Program-made: the position numbers and the translations under genes | The notes under the pieces: model-generated | Told to the model about the DNA's origin: nothing | Seen by the model: only the letters and a program-made list of their open reading frames with translations | Database searches by the model: none | From: Scytonema sp. UIC 10036 | GTDB taxonomy: Bacteria; Cyanobacteriota; Cyanobacteriia; Cyanobacteriales; Nostocaceae | Assembly: GCF_009725235.1 (NCBI RefSeq) | Contig: NZ_WJFC01000245.1 | Coordinates: forward strand, 1 to 19,519 | Length of the DNA stretch: 19,519 nucleotides | Direction of reading: 5' to 3' | Shown here: positions 1-6,282 of the stretch, piece by piece | Layout: each line of letters opens with the position of its first letter | Numbering within the stretch: position 1 is the first letter of the stretch

Positions 1-665
1 ATTGTAGCTAATACTGTGTTTGTGATCGATAATATGGACAACTTTTCACTGGTTACTAATCCAGTAGCAATAGCTAATGCTATCCATAGCACAATATCAT
101 GAATCACTGCAGTTGAAAGTACAATTTTGGCAAAGCGTGTACTAATAATCTTAAGATCAATAAAGATTTTCGATATTACAGGAACAGAGGTAACAGATGT
201 TGCAATTGCAATTACCAATTGTAACGCTAATTCATTATTTTTTTCTCCGATATATGGTTTAAAATTATATATAAATGGAGCCATCAATCCTGCAAGAAAA
301 GGGACAATTGTTGAGCCAAATGCAAGAACAAGGATAATTTGTTTATCTTCACGATCTAATGATTTTTGAATTTCAAATCCTGAAATAAACATTAACAATG
401 TTAATCCTAAGTAAGAGATTAAAGAAATTAGTTTTCCTTCTGTTTCAAAAGCTGCAAATATCCATGCATACACTTCTGGCATAAAATGACCTAATGCTGT
501 TGGACCTAATAATATCCCTCCTAAAATTTCTCCAATAACTCTAGGGAGTTTGAAGCGATAAAAAAGATAACCAAAAACATGAGAAAAAAGAAGGATTAAA
601 GTTATTGCGACGAAGAACCTTGTTAGTTCTAAATCACTCAGTGTACCAGAAATTGAGGTTCTCAT
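1..665 (-). CDS. Cation:proton antiporter, CPA2/Kef type (N-terminal part, runs off the window)
   Basis: Reading leftward from the ATG at 665-663 gives about 221 residues without a stop, cut by the window edge. The translation begins MRTSISGTLSDLEL and contains several hydrophobic membrane segments, including LILLFSHVFGYLFYRF, and the CPA2 signature LPRVIGEILGGILLGPTALG. Later stretches are LTLLMFISGFEI, ATSVTSVPVISKI and STAVIHDIVLWIALA. The last sits where CPA2 exchangers carry the ion-binding acidic motif, here HD rather than DD. Such inner-membrane proteins exchange Na+ or K+ for H+. A good Shine-Dalgarno, GAAGGAG, lies about 8 bases before the ATG. The gene points away from the biosynthetic cluster and is separated from it by transposon debris, so I read it as a chromosomal flank. 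The exact ion is unknown; the family assignment is firm. Confidence 0.88.
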   Translation of the reverse strand, partial: MRTSISGTLSDLELTRFFVAITLILLFSHVFGYLFYRFKLPRVIGEILGGILLGPTALGHFMPEVYAWIFAAFETEGKLISLISYLGLTLLMFISGFEIQKSLDREDKQIILVLAFGSTIVPFLAGLMAPFIYNFKPYIGEKNNELALQLVIAIATSVTSVPVISKIFIDLKIISTRFAKIVLSTAVIHDIVLWIALAIATGLVTSEKLSILSITNTVLAT

Positions 666-896
666 ATTCGCTCCTTCATTATGTGTTTAGAGAATCAAGA
701 GCAGTACCATAGTTCAATAGGAATTAAATACTTATCTAAAAGAATACATTTAAGTTTTTTTAGAGTAGGTCTAACGATACATATCTTCTACTGAACCGAC
801 TCTCTAGGGCTAAATTTCCCTCTAAGAAGCCGATACATAAAGGGGCTGGAATGAAAATTGAAACACTCACCTTCTCTGTGAGCAGTACAGCTTAGA

Positions 897-915
897 GCTT
901 AACCGAACCGTATTG
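897..915 (+). repeat. 19-bp direct repeat, copy 1 (partner at 6072-6090)
   Basis: The sequence GCTTAACCGAACCGTATTG occurs here and again identically and in the same orientation at 6072-6090. The flanks differ, so the shared word is bounded. The two copies bracket the methyltransferase and CmlA-like genes and their IS debris. It may be the terminus of an insertion element present more than once, but I cannot name the element from the sequence. Confidence 0.7.
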
Positions 916-1009
916 CATCAACTCCTATCAATCGCTCTCCACAACAGCTACAAGTTCCTGGGTGATGGTTGCAAATTTCTTTACACTCTTCTGGTTCGTA
1001 TAAAAATCG
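899..1009 (-). pseudogene. Possible IS66-type transposase zinc-finger remnant
   Basis: Read on the minus strand, 36 open codons end at a stop at 901-899. They contain EEC, then HHPGTCSCCGERLIGV, a pattern (H-P-x-x-C-x-x-C-G-x-x-L) like the N-terminal zinc-binding segment of IS66 TnpC transposases. Nothing else of a 450-550-residue TnpC is visible, and the frame stops inside the 19-bp repeat at 897-915, as if another element end had truncated it. The identification rests on one short motif and is tentative. Confidence 0.4.
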
Positions 1010-1131
1010 AAGTAAATAAGATTATTTTTCTATCATGATAGTAATAAAAGAGCGCTAAGGTCATTCTGTACGATTCTTAGACAATCTACAGATTTCTAGA
1101 ATTGTTACTGGAACAGTGATTTTATCGGATC

Positions 1132-1224
1132 TCAACTTAAGGCAGGAAAACTTACAAGAAGAAGGTTGCAGCCTTTAAGGGATTAAGCCTCGCTTAAGCA
1201 AAATTCTGTTCCGCCTTAAGTTGA
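1132..1224. repeat. 93-bp element with 12-bp perfect terminal inverted repeats
   Basis: TCAACTTAAGGC at 1132-1143 is the exact reverse complement of GCCTTAAGTTGA at 1213-1224. Allowing one bulged base, the pairing continues inward by GGAA/TTCC, giving about 16 paired bases per arm. The interior of about 69 bases has no open frame of note. The form fits a miniature inverted-repeat element or an IS relic. I see no clear target-site duplication directly outside the arms. Confidence 0.5.
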
Positions 1225-1452
1225 TACCCATTTGATCTATAGTACTCCTCTGCTGATTTTTGAACAAAACTCAGTACACCTTAATGGTCTGTAATCCTAT
1301 TGGGTCTTACCTTTTACCTCTTGCCTGTGTACGCAAACAATTTCAGGAATCAAACCGGATTCCTATATATTACTTGACGTGATTAAGGCCTTTATCGTGG
1401 AAGAAATCTACGAGTTTTGTTAGTCAAACAGGTTTCTTAGATATCATTGACA

Positions 1453-2415
1453 CTACGCCTCGGCAGTAATTTGAAAGGAAAAAGTCGGATTCACGCATTC
1501 ACCCGGCGTTTCAACTGTTTTTGTAACAATATTTGTGAACCCTTCAAGCAAGTTTACTAGCTGGGCTTCATCACGAATCATGTGCCGGGTATGCAGAGAT
1601 GCAAATTTCTCAAAGCGATCCATTAGAAGACTTATCTTTTCCTGTGATGAAGAATGATTTGGAAATAACAGCGAACCATATTTTGCAAATAATTTGCGTG
1701 CGCGATCGGCATATGCTCTTCGTTGTTCTTCGGTTGTTGGCTCACCAATCATTGCAGTTGTCACGAGACAACCGCCCGGCTTAAGTATCTTCTTCCAAAC
1801 AGATACCGCTGGACACTTTGACTCTGCATTTAAGACTGTGAGAAATTCGTCAGTCACTACCAAATCGAACGATGCAGGTTCAATTTCCGCAGTGAGGATA
1901 TTTGTATGATATGTTAAAAGTGACAAACCATGTTTCTTGGCATACCAACGAGATGATTGAAGAGGAGTTTGGCAAATATCATAAAGAACTAATTCAGGCT
2001 GTGCATTTGATGCCTTTATTGCATCATAAACGGTTCGGAGCATACCATAATCAGCTGCGGCAGATATCATCACCCTAGCACTTCTATTTTTTGAAAACAC
2101 ATTGCATAGAGCTTCTTGGTAGAAAGGGTACCAGCGCGGGATCGCGACCATGTTTAAAAGCTGGAGATACTGCCAAGTACCATGATACCATCCACATGAA
2201 TTATCCTCGCTCAGCAATTTCGCTTTTTCCTTTCTCCCCCACTCTTCCATTCCCCCGGTTGACTTGCTTTCACACATTTCATTTGACCATTCTTCCATCA
2301 GTATCGAAGACTCTTGCAACTCGAGAAGTTCTTCCTCGGTAACAATGTTACCTAAGGAATCCTTAATGTAGTCATTGAGTAATTTTGAATCTTGTTCTTG
2401 AGCCTGTTGAAACAT
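1453..2415 (-). CDS. Class I SAM-dependent methyltransferase (tailoring enzyme candidate)
   Basis: This 320-residue protein has a Rossmann methyltransferase domain from about residue 105 to 225. The SAM-binding loop is at 115-124 (VMISAAADYG), where the usual DxGxGxG has become SAAADYG. An acidic residue ends strand beta-2 (LVLYD, D146). FDLVVTDEF at 183-191 is motif IV, and LKPGG at 211-215 is the post-beta-4 turn. The N-terminal 100 residues are charged, then aromatic-rich (WYHGTWQYLQLL), with no recognised domain. The start is supported by AGGGAG about 10 bases upstream of the ATG. It would transfer a methyl group from SAM, but the acceptor cannot be read from the sequence. Its placement beside the CmlA-like gene suggests a tailoring role on the peptide or a precursor. 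The glycine-poor motif I is unusual and could mean altered cofactor binding. Function is confident at family level only. Confidence 0.82.
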   Translation of the reverse strand: MFQQAQEQDSKLLNDYIKDSLGNIVTEEELLELQESSILMEEWSNEMCESKSTGGMEEWGRKEKAKLLSEDNSCGWYHGTWQYLQLLNMVAIPRWYPFYQEALCNVFSKNRSARVMISAAADYGMLRTVYDAIKASNAQPELVLYDICQTPLQSSRWYAKKHGLSLLTYHTNILTAEIEPASFDLVVTDEFLTVLNAESKCPAVSVWKKILKPGGCLVTTAMIGEPTTEEQRRAYADRARKLFAKYGSLLFPNHSSSQEKISLLMDRFEKFASLHTRHMIRDEAQLVNLLEGFTNIVTKTVETPGECVNPTFSFQITAEA

Positions 2416-2684
2416 ATTTCGTTACTCCCTGGTAAAAGTTTAGTTTGATAGCAAAAGCTTAGTCTCTACAATTATTTCTTGTACCCTTCTCTCTAATAAT
2501 AAACTTCTTGTTTGGAAAACCATACTTTTGTATAGCAATCTACCATTTGTTTTCCTTTAGTTAGTATTAAAAACCATATATCCAAGAATGTCAACTTACT
2601 TTATTTTATTTGTTCATAATGAGGTTGCTTGAAAAGTGGTCTGCTGTGATTTTAGGAACTAATTGATCCCCTTAAATCCCCCGG
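2416..2684. other. AT-rich leader of the methyltransferase and IS insertion target
   Basis: This gap contains the methyltransferase leader on the minus strand and no gene. Near its right end, GATCCCCTTAAATCCCCC (2665-2682) matches a degenerate interspersed repeat that is widespread in cyanobacterial genomes. The ISAs1-type element starts two bases later, so the repeat probably served as or lies next to the insertion target. Confidence 0.5.
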
Positions 2685-3004
2685 CAGGGCTGTTTCATCC
2701 CCTAAAACAGGTAAAATAGCAAGTGGTGAGGGGATGAAAAATCATGAATGCCAATCTGATTGAACAGTTGAAGCAAGTGGAAGATTTTAGAACTTTAGAT
2801 GGTCGAAGACATCCACTTTGGTTAGTGTTGTTGTTTGTAATAATGGGCCCTATGAGTGGATATGTTGGGTATCGTGCATGGGGAGATTTTGTCAAACGTC
2901 ATCGTCGGATTTTAATAGAGACATTTGGAATACAAAAACATGAGTTTCCCTCTTACTCAACAATAAGACATATAGTCATGGGTATAGACTTCGATAAACT
3001 ATAG
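2685..3004 (+). mobile_element. ISAs1-family insertion sequence, left end with truncated transposase
   Basis: A transposase frame starts at the ATG at 2744, preceded by a GAGGGG Shine-Dalgarno, and ends after only 86 codons at 3004. The residues VEDFRTLDGRRHPLWLVLL, GYVGYRAWGDFVKRH and SYSTIRHIVMGIDFDKL are the characteristic N-terminal region of ISAs1 (H repeat-like) DDE transposases, which are normally about 370 residues, so at least three quarters is missing, including all catalytic residues. The upstream CAGGGCTGTTTCATCCCC (from 2685) looks like the left terminal inverted repeat; no right end is seen. The break occurs at a HIP1 octamer (3004-3011), 35 bases from the end of the CmlA-like gene. 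It is a dead remnant. Confidence 0.8.
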
Positions 3005-3022
3005 CGATCGCGTTGCAAAAAA

Positions 3023-3040
3023 AATGGATAAAGTCGAGCT
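3023..3040 (+). repeat. 18-bp direct repeat, copy 1 (partner at 5941-5958)
   Basis: AATGGATAAAGTCGAGCT is present here and identically, in the same orientation, at 5941-5958 inside the DUF3102/IS630 chimera. The copy here abuts the stop codon of the CmlA-like gene. The two copies flank that gene and the IS1634 debris. Both probably derive from one mobile element or were left by recombination. Confidence 0.65.
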
Positions 3041-4644
3041 TAGACTGACAGAATAATCTCCTTTTGCCCGAATAATCGCTCACTAGTGAGACCTCGGCGA
3101 TTGCACTCCTCAACAAGCTTATTGGACTCAGCAATAATCAGTTTTGAGGCTTCTCTATTCGACATTTCGAGCAGATGATTCATCCAAGGTTCTTGCCCCA
3201 TGGCATACACATAGACCTGCTCTGGAGCAAAACCCTCAACCATGTCTAGGGCTCGTTCGAAATTGGAGCCATTGATCCTACGGGATTGATCCATCTCTCG
3301 AGGAATCGCCTTGGTTAACAATGGCCCATATAGCCACGATAGGGGAGCTCCATCACACTCCATCCCAATAAACAACACATCTAGTTTTCCCACTAATTTC
3401 CGAAGGTGGTCGCATAGCTTCGGTTGCAGGTTATTGGAATCCGCTACACAGAGAATAGAGCGCCCTTTCAGACGAACCAGATGCGTCAGCTTTGTGCGGA
3501 TATTTAGGTCTCCATGTTCGCCAAGAAAAGGGAGCCCAATAATTATTCCGTCAGCAACTTCTATCTCTTCCATCTCATCCATTTCAATAACATTCTTGAA
3601 ACCGGTATGCTTTAACAATAGTTTCAGGGAAGGATCCACCAGCACTCCACTGCCGCTCCTTGGAACAACAATAGTTCCAATTTTATACCGCAGTTGTAAT
3701 AGCACCTCAAACAGAACATGATCCTGATGGTTATGAGTAATCAGCACATAATCTATCTTTTCTGGTAAGTCTTCAAATGTGTAGCGAGGGATACCTCGAT
3801 CATCATATTTATAGCTGATTAACGGATCTATGAGAATGGAGGTATTCGAAGTTTCTATAAGGAGACAAGCATGACCGTAGTAGCGGATGCGCACATCCTT
3901 ATCTTGATAAGTCTGGCTGGGCTGTGGAGGTTCCTCCGTAAAGAATGAGTGGAAAAGCTCATCCTCATCATTGTCCAGGAGGTTGAACTGTTCTTTGATA
4001 TAGTTCAGAGGTTTAGGGAATGTTTTCATCTCAAAAAGCTCATCGATTCCTTGATGGGAAAAAGGAATCCGCAGGTTGAGGTAATTGGATTCATGAAGCC
4101 GAGGTGTTGACAGGATAAAGCTTCGGTTATCGTTGTCAATTAAAGAAAGGGCAATGCTTTGTGCGGAAGGTTGGTAATAGGGGCTTCTATAAAGTAGTCC
4201 CTCAAAAAAGCGCATGGACGGATGATTATGCGGGTCGTACACCAATTCGACATAACCTTGCAAAGGCTCTGGCATCTCTTGGTAAAGCGTTTCTAACGAA
4301 TATCCAACAGCTTCAGCTTGAAGTTTTTCATCAAAGGCTTTGAGCGCAGAAGCAAACTGCAGCAGAGGCTCATTTTCTTGAAGGGTTTTCTCTAACAAGT
4401 CCTTGATTTCACCCATACGTTCCACAGGATAATTAATAAAGGGACCACCCAGCAGCGCCGGGTCTTTTTGCGCATAGATGTGGACTTGTGGCGTTGCAAT
4501 GAAAGAGCGAAGAATGTTTAGATGCAAGTTTTCTACATACATCGCTGCTGTTGTGGGAGCAATGAGATAAGACCAAGCATACCATTGGTTGAAGAGCGGT
4601 TCTACGAGAACATTTTGCCTGAGGTAGAGATTTCCTTGAGTCAT
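3040..4644 (-). CDS. CmlA-like diiron beta-hydroxylase of carrier-bound amino acids (metallo-beta-lactamase fold)
   Basis: This 534-residue protein has an N-terminal region of about 245 residues followed by a metallo-beta-lactamase fold. The metal motif THNHQDH sits at 303-309 (H304, H306, D308, H309). Further likely ligands are E376 (FLGEHGD) and D402 (CVADSNN), plus H490 (MGQEPWMNH). CmlA of chloramphenicol biosynthesis has 532 residues and, as I recall, uses H305, H307, D309, H310, E377 and D403. Both the length and the E and D spacing match with an offset of one, unlike hydrolytic MBL enzymes of 200-300 residues. CmlA hydroxylates the beta carbon of an amino acid bound to an A-T carrier; a free-standing A-T protein is encoded at 6283-8214, which fits. 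The start is supported by TAGGAAAG about 6 bases upstream. The gene is divergent from the NRPS block. The substrate is inferred, not seen; a plain MBL hydrolase is the less likely alternative. Confidence 0.8.
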   Translation of the reverse strand: MTQGNLYLRQNVLVEPLFNQWYAWSYLIAPTTAAMYVENLHLNILRSFIATPQVHIYAQKDPALLGGPFINYPVERMGEIKDLLEKTLQENEPLLQFASALKAFDEKLQAEAVGYSLETLYQEMPEPLQGYVELVYDPHNHPSMRFFEGLLYRSPYYQPSAQSIALSLIDNDNRSFILSTPRLHESNYLNLRIPFSHQGIDELFEMKTFPKPLNYIKEQFNLLDNDEDELFHSFFTEEPPQPSQTYQDKDVRIRYYGHACLLIETSNTSILIDPLISYKYDDRGIPRYTFEDLPEKIDYVLITHNHQDHVLFEVLLQLRYKIGTIVVPRSGSGVLVDPSLKLLLKHTGFKNVIEMDEMEEIEVADGIIIGLPFLGEHGDLNIRTKLTHLVRLKGRSILCVADSNNLQPKLCDHLRKLVGKLDVLFIGMECDGAPLSWLYGPLLTKAIPREMDQSRRINGSNFERALDMVEGFAPEQVYVYAMGQEPWMNHLLEMSNREASKLIIAESNKLVEECNRRGLTSERLFGQKEIILSV

Positions 4645-4763
4645 AAAACTTTCCTACTTAATATCAAATAGATAACAATACTTCAGATAGTTATAATATT
4701 ACTGGATTGTGCCTAATAGTCTGTTCTCTTAATATCTATTTACATCCATACTCTTAAGTCAGG

Positions 4764-5178
4764 GATACTATCGGCTTTTTGAATCGAAAGAAGGTTGATG
4801 TGAGACGTAATTTTTTTAAAGTGGGAATAAAAACAAAAGAAACTCTAAGTCCAGGACAAGTAATGAAAGCGATGATTTTGAATGGATTAGGGTTTTTGAG
4901 CGCCCCATTATATCTAGAGCGAAGATTTTTTTTGTAGGAAAAGCGACGGAACATCTAATAGGAACGGGAGTATTACCATGACATTTAAACGATGATATAT
5001 TAGGGAGAGCGTTAGACAAATATTATGAAATAGGGACAACCAAATTATTTACAGCGATCGCATGAATAAACCAACAGAATCCCCTACTTTACGCTGGATA
5101 TTTCAGAGCCAGTTGCTTCAAGTCGGGGAACCCGACTTGAAGCAACTGGCGTATGTTTTCAAGGAATTCATCTTCTGA
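4764..5178 (+). pseudogene. IS1634-family transposase remnant (DUF4277-type N-terminus joined to C-terminal tail)
   Basis: In one frame 4764-4937 encodes LSPGQVMKAMILNGLGFLS and APLYLERRFF. After a frameshift near 4930 follow VGKATEHLIGTG, HLNDDILGRALDKYYEIG and TTKLFTAIA, the conserved N-terminal domain of IS1634 transposases. TGA stops replace residues after LP and after the HIP1 octamer at 5054. The frame then passes directly to INKPTESPTLRWIFQ, which resembles the extreme C-terminus of the same family, so about 300 central residues including the DDE core are deleted. The tail ends at the TGA at 5176-5178 and is itself interrupted by the palindrome at 5108-5150. It is non-functional. Confidence 0.75.
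5108..5150. repeat. Perfect 20-bp palindrome with GAA loop
   Basis: GCCAGTTGCTTCAAGTCGGG (5108-5127) is followed by GAA and then its exact reverse complement (5131-5150). The 20-bp stem has no mismatch. It interrupts the IS1634 tail between IFQ and VFKEF in frame, so it looks like an inserted small palindromic repeat. A similar 'TTCAAGTCGGGGAACCCG' core recurs between genes in filamentous cyanobacteria as I remember them, but I cannot confirm copy number here. It would form a very stable hairpin in RNA or single-stranded DNA. Confidence 0.85.
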
Positions 5179-5642
5179 TCCTACAAGGGTTTAAACAAAT
5201 TCTTAACTTAACACAATCACGTTGTTATATTACATCTTACAGTTCCTACCTACCGCTTGTCAAAAATATTATTTATTATCTTAGTTTTAAAATCTACAGT
5301 TCCCTATTGCATATACTGATGTTTTCATGATTGATTAAAAATAAAAAATTTTAATATTTTTGTTTAAATGGCTTTTTCTACACGATAAAAAAGCTTAATT
5401 TATGGTGTGTATAATTTATTTTTTATTGGGACTTGATTGTTAAAAACAATAGTTTTTAATTGCGCGTGAATGTAGTTTTCTTATGCTACTTTTTGAAGGG
5501 CGTAATGTGGGTTAAAAGTAGATTCAGGAAATGTAGATGATAAAAGCGTTTTTGTAGAAATCTAATTATTTAGATTAAAAATGAACTTCAGCCAGAAATA
5601 TTAGATTGGTAAAATTTTTCTGGCTTGGATATTTCAAAATTA
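5179..5642. other. AT-rich gene-free stretch
   Basis: I see no gene in these 464 bases. A short hairpin TTAAAAAC/GTTTTTAA with a four-base loop lies at 5440-5459. The words AATGTGGGTT (near 5505) and AATGTGGGTTT (near 5668) recur at its right end and just beyond, where they could be degraded insertion-element termini. No convincing promoter or RNA gene is visible. Confidence 0.5.
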
Positions 5643-5835
5643 TCAGTAATATGAGTTACATCTGCGGAATGTGGGTTTAAGGTTATCCATGACAACAATT
5701 GCCCCTTTACACAACTGTGGTACTAAGACCTGGGTCACATAGGTCAGAAATACCTCAGTATTTGTACTCCCTGGAACGGTCATTGCAGCCACAAGCCCAT
5801 CCCGGTTTAAAGCACCAATCAGAGAAACGGCAATG

Positions 5836-5864
5836 TTTAAATTTGCCAATTTGGCAAATTTAAA
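5836..5864. repeat. 29-bp near-perfect palindrome (14-bp arms, 1-base centre)
   Basis: TTTAAATTTGCCAA (5836-5849), a central T, then its exact reverse complement TTGGCAAATTTAAA (5851-5864). It falls within the DUF3102-like part of the chimeric frame, encoding KFAKLANLN, about 10 codons from the junction with the IS630-type part. It may have arisen by inverted duplication at the recombination site, or could be a dyad protein-binding site. Confidence 0.8.
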
Positions 5865-5940
5865 TTGAGTAGCTACTTGCATAAATCTACCTGCTGTTCT
5901 TACACTCCAGTCAAACTCGGCTTTTACGAACTGCTGCTTA

Positions 5941-5958
5941 AATGGATAAAGTCGAGCT
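5941..5958 (+). repeat. 18-bp direct repeat, copy 2 (partner at 3023-3040)
   Basis: Identical 18-base word to the one abutting the stop of the CmlA-like gene. Here it lies inside the chimeric DUF3102/IS630 frame, encoding ARLYPF on the minus strand. Confidence 0.65.
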
Positions 5959-6071
5959 AAGGCTTTGAGTACCGTACCTGATTTGATCACCGGCGAGATC
6001 AGCGAGAATTCTTTGAGTTGCACTCTTACTCAGTACATTCAGGGGATAACTCTCATTTTACCTGGTTCTGG

Positions 6072-6090
6072 GCTTAACCGAACCGTATTG
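6072..6090 (+). repeat. 19-bp direct repeat, copy 2 (partner at 897-915)
   Basis: Identical 19-base word to the one at 897-915. It lies just outside the chimeric IS scar and about 190 bases upstream of the A-T gene, at the junction between the debris-rich segment and the biosynthetic operon. Confidence 0.7.
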
Positions 6091-6200
6091 ACACATCTCC
6101 AAAAAAGAATACAAGTACAGGGGCAAAATTAATTTTATATTCACATCGCCTAAAATACTAATGGAACGGTAAATCCATGTTAAAGAAATATGTAAGTAAT

Positions 6201-6230
6201 TTGACATAACTACGTTAAAAGCATTAGGAT
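6201..6230 (+). promoter_or_regulatory. Candidate sigma-70-type promoter for the A-T/NRPS operon
   Basis: TTGACA at 6201-6206 matches the -35 consensus exactly. TAGGAT at 6225-6230 (4 of 6) lies 18 bases downstream. The start codon at 6283 is about 50 bases further, leaving a plausible short leader. It is upstream of all plus-strand biosynthetic genes. The assignment is by consensus only. Confidence 0.35.
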
Positions 6231-6282
6231 GAGGACTTAATAAGTATTGCATATCGTTAACAAGTAAAAATGGAGTTCAATC

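Larger units (their letters stand above)
666..1452. other. Gene-free stretch between antiporter and methyltransferase, containing repeat and IS debris
   Basis: I find no intact gene in these 787 bases. It holds the divergently placed antiporter leader (666-700), a possible IS66 zinc-finger remnant (899-1009), a 12-bp palindrome CTATCATGATAG (1031-1042), a 93-bp element with terminal inverted repeats (1132-1224), and a weak stem-loop (1345-1351 pairing with 1358-1364, six-base loop). That stem-loop lies about 90 bases downstream of the methyltransferase stop on the minus strand. It lacks a following T-run, so I do not call it a terminator. Confidence 0.6.
5643..6023 (-). pseudogene. Chimeric fragment: DUF3102-like segment joined to IS630-type transposase C-terminal segment
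   Basis: The 126-codon open frame joins two unrelated families. Residues 33-65 (VKAEFDWSVRTAGRFMQVA, then TQFKFAKLANLNIA) match the conserved block of DUF3102 proteins, which are common in cyanobacteria. Residues 68-114 (GALNRDGLVAAMTVPGSTN, then EVFLTYVTQVLVPQL and GAIVVMDNL) match the catalytic-core end of IS630-family DDE transposases. The expected HK after MDNL is lost and the frame runs into unrelated sequence and a stop. The first 32 residues are unrecognised and contain the 18-bp repeat found at 3023-3040. I read it as the scar of nested insertions rather than a working gene, though the frame is open. Confidence 0.7.

Noticed and set aside
1345..1364. Seven-base stem-loop downstream of the methyltransferase considered as a terminator
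   Set aside because: The stem is short and AT-rich and no T-run follows on the minus strand.
3311..3721. Plus-strand 136-codon open frame
   Set aside because: It is antisense to the metal-binding half of the CmlA-like gene and has no recognisable features.
4754..5019. Two overlapping minus-strand frames of 66-67 codons
   Set aside because: They are antisense to the IS1634-type remnant, which explains the region better.
897..6090. Composite transposon carrying the methyltransferase and CmlA-like genes
   Set aside because: The bracketing words are direct repeats of only 19 bp, no intact transposase is present, and no target duplication could be shown; kept only as a recombination hypothesis.
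6058..6252. Minus-strand 64-codon open frame upstream of the A-T gene
   Set aside because: It has no ribosome-binding site or family features and runs through the 19-bp repeat and the candidate promoter.
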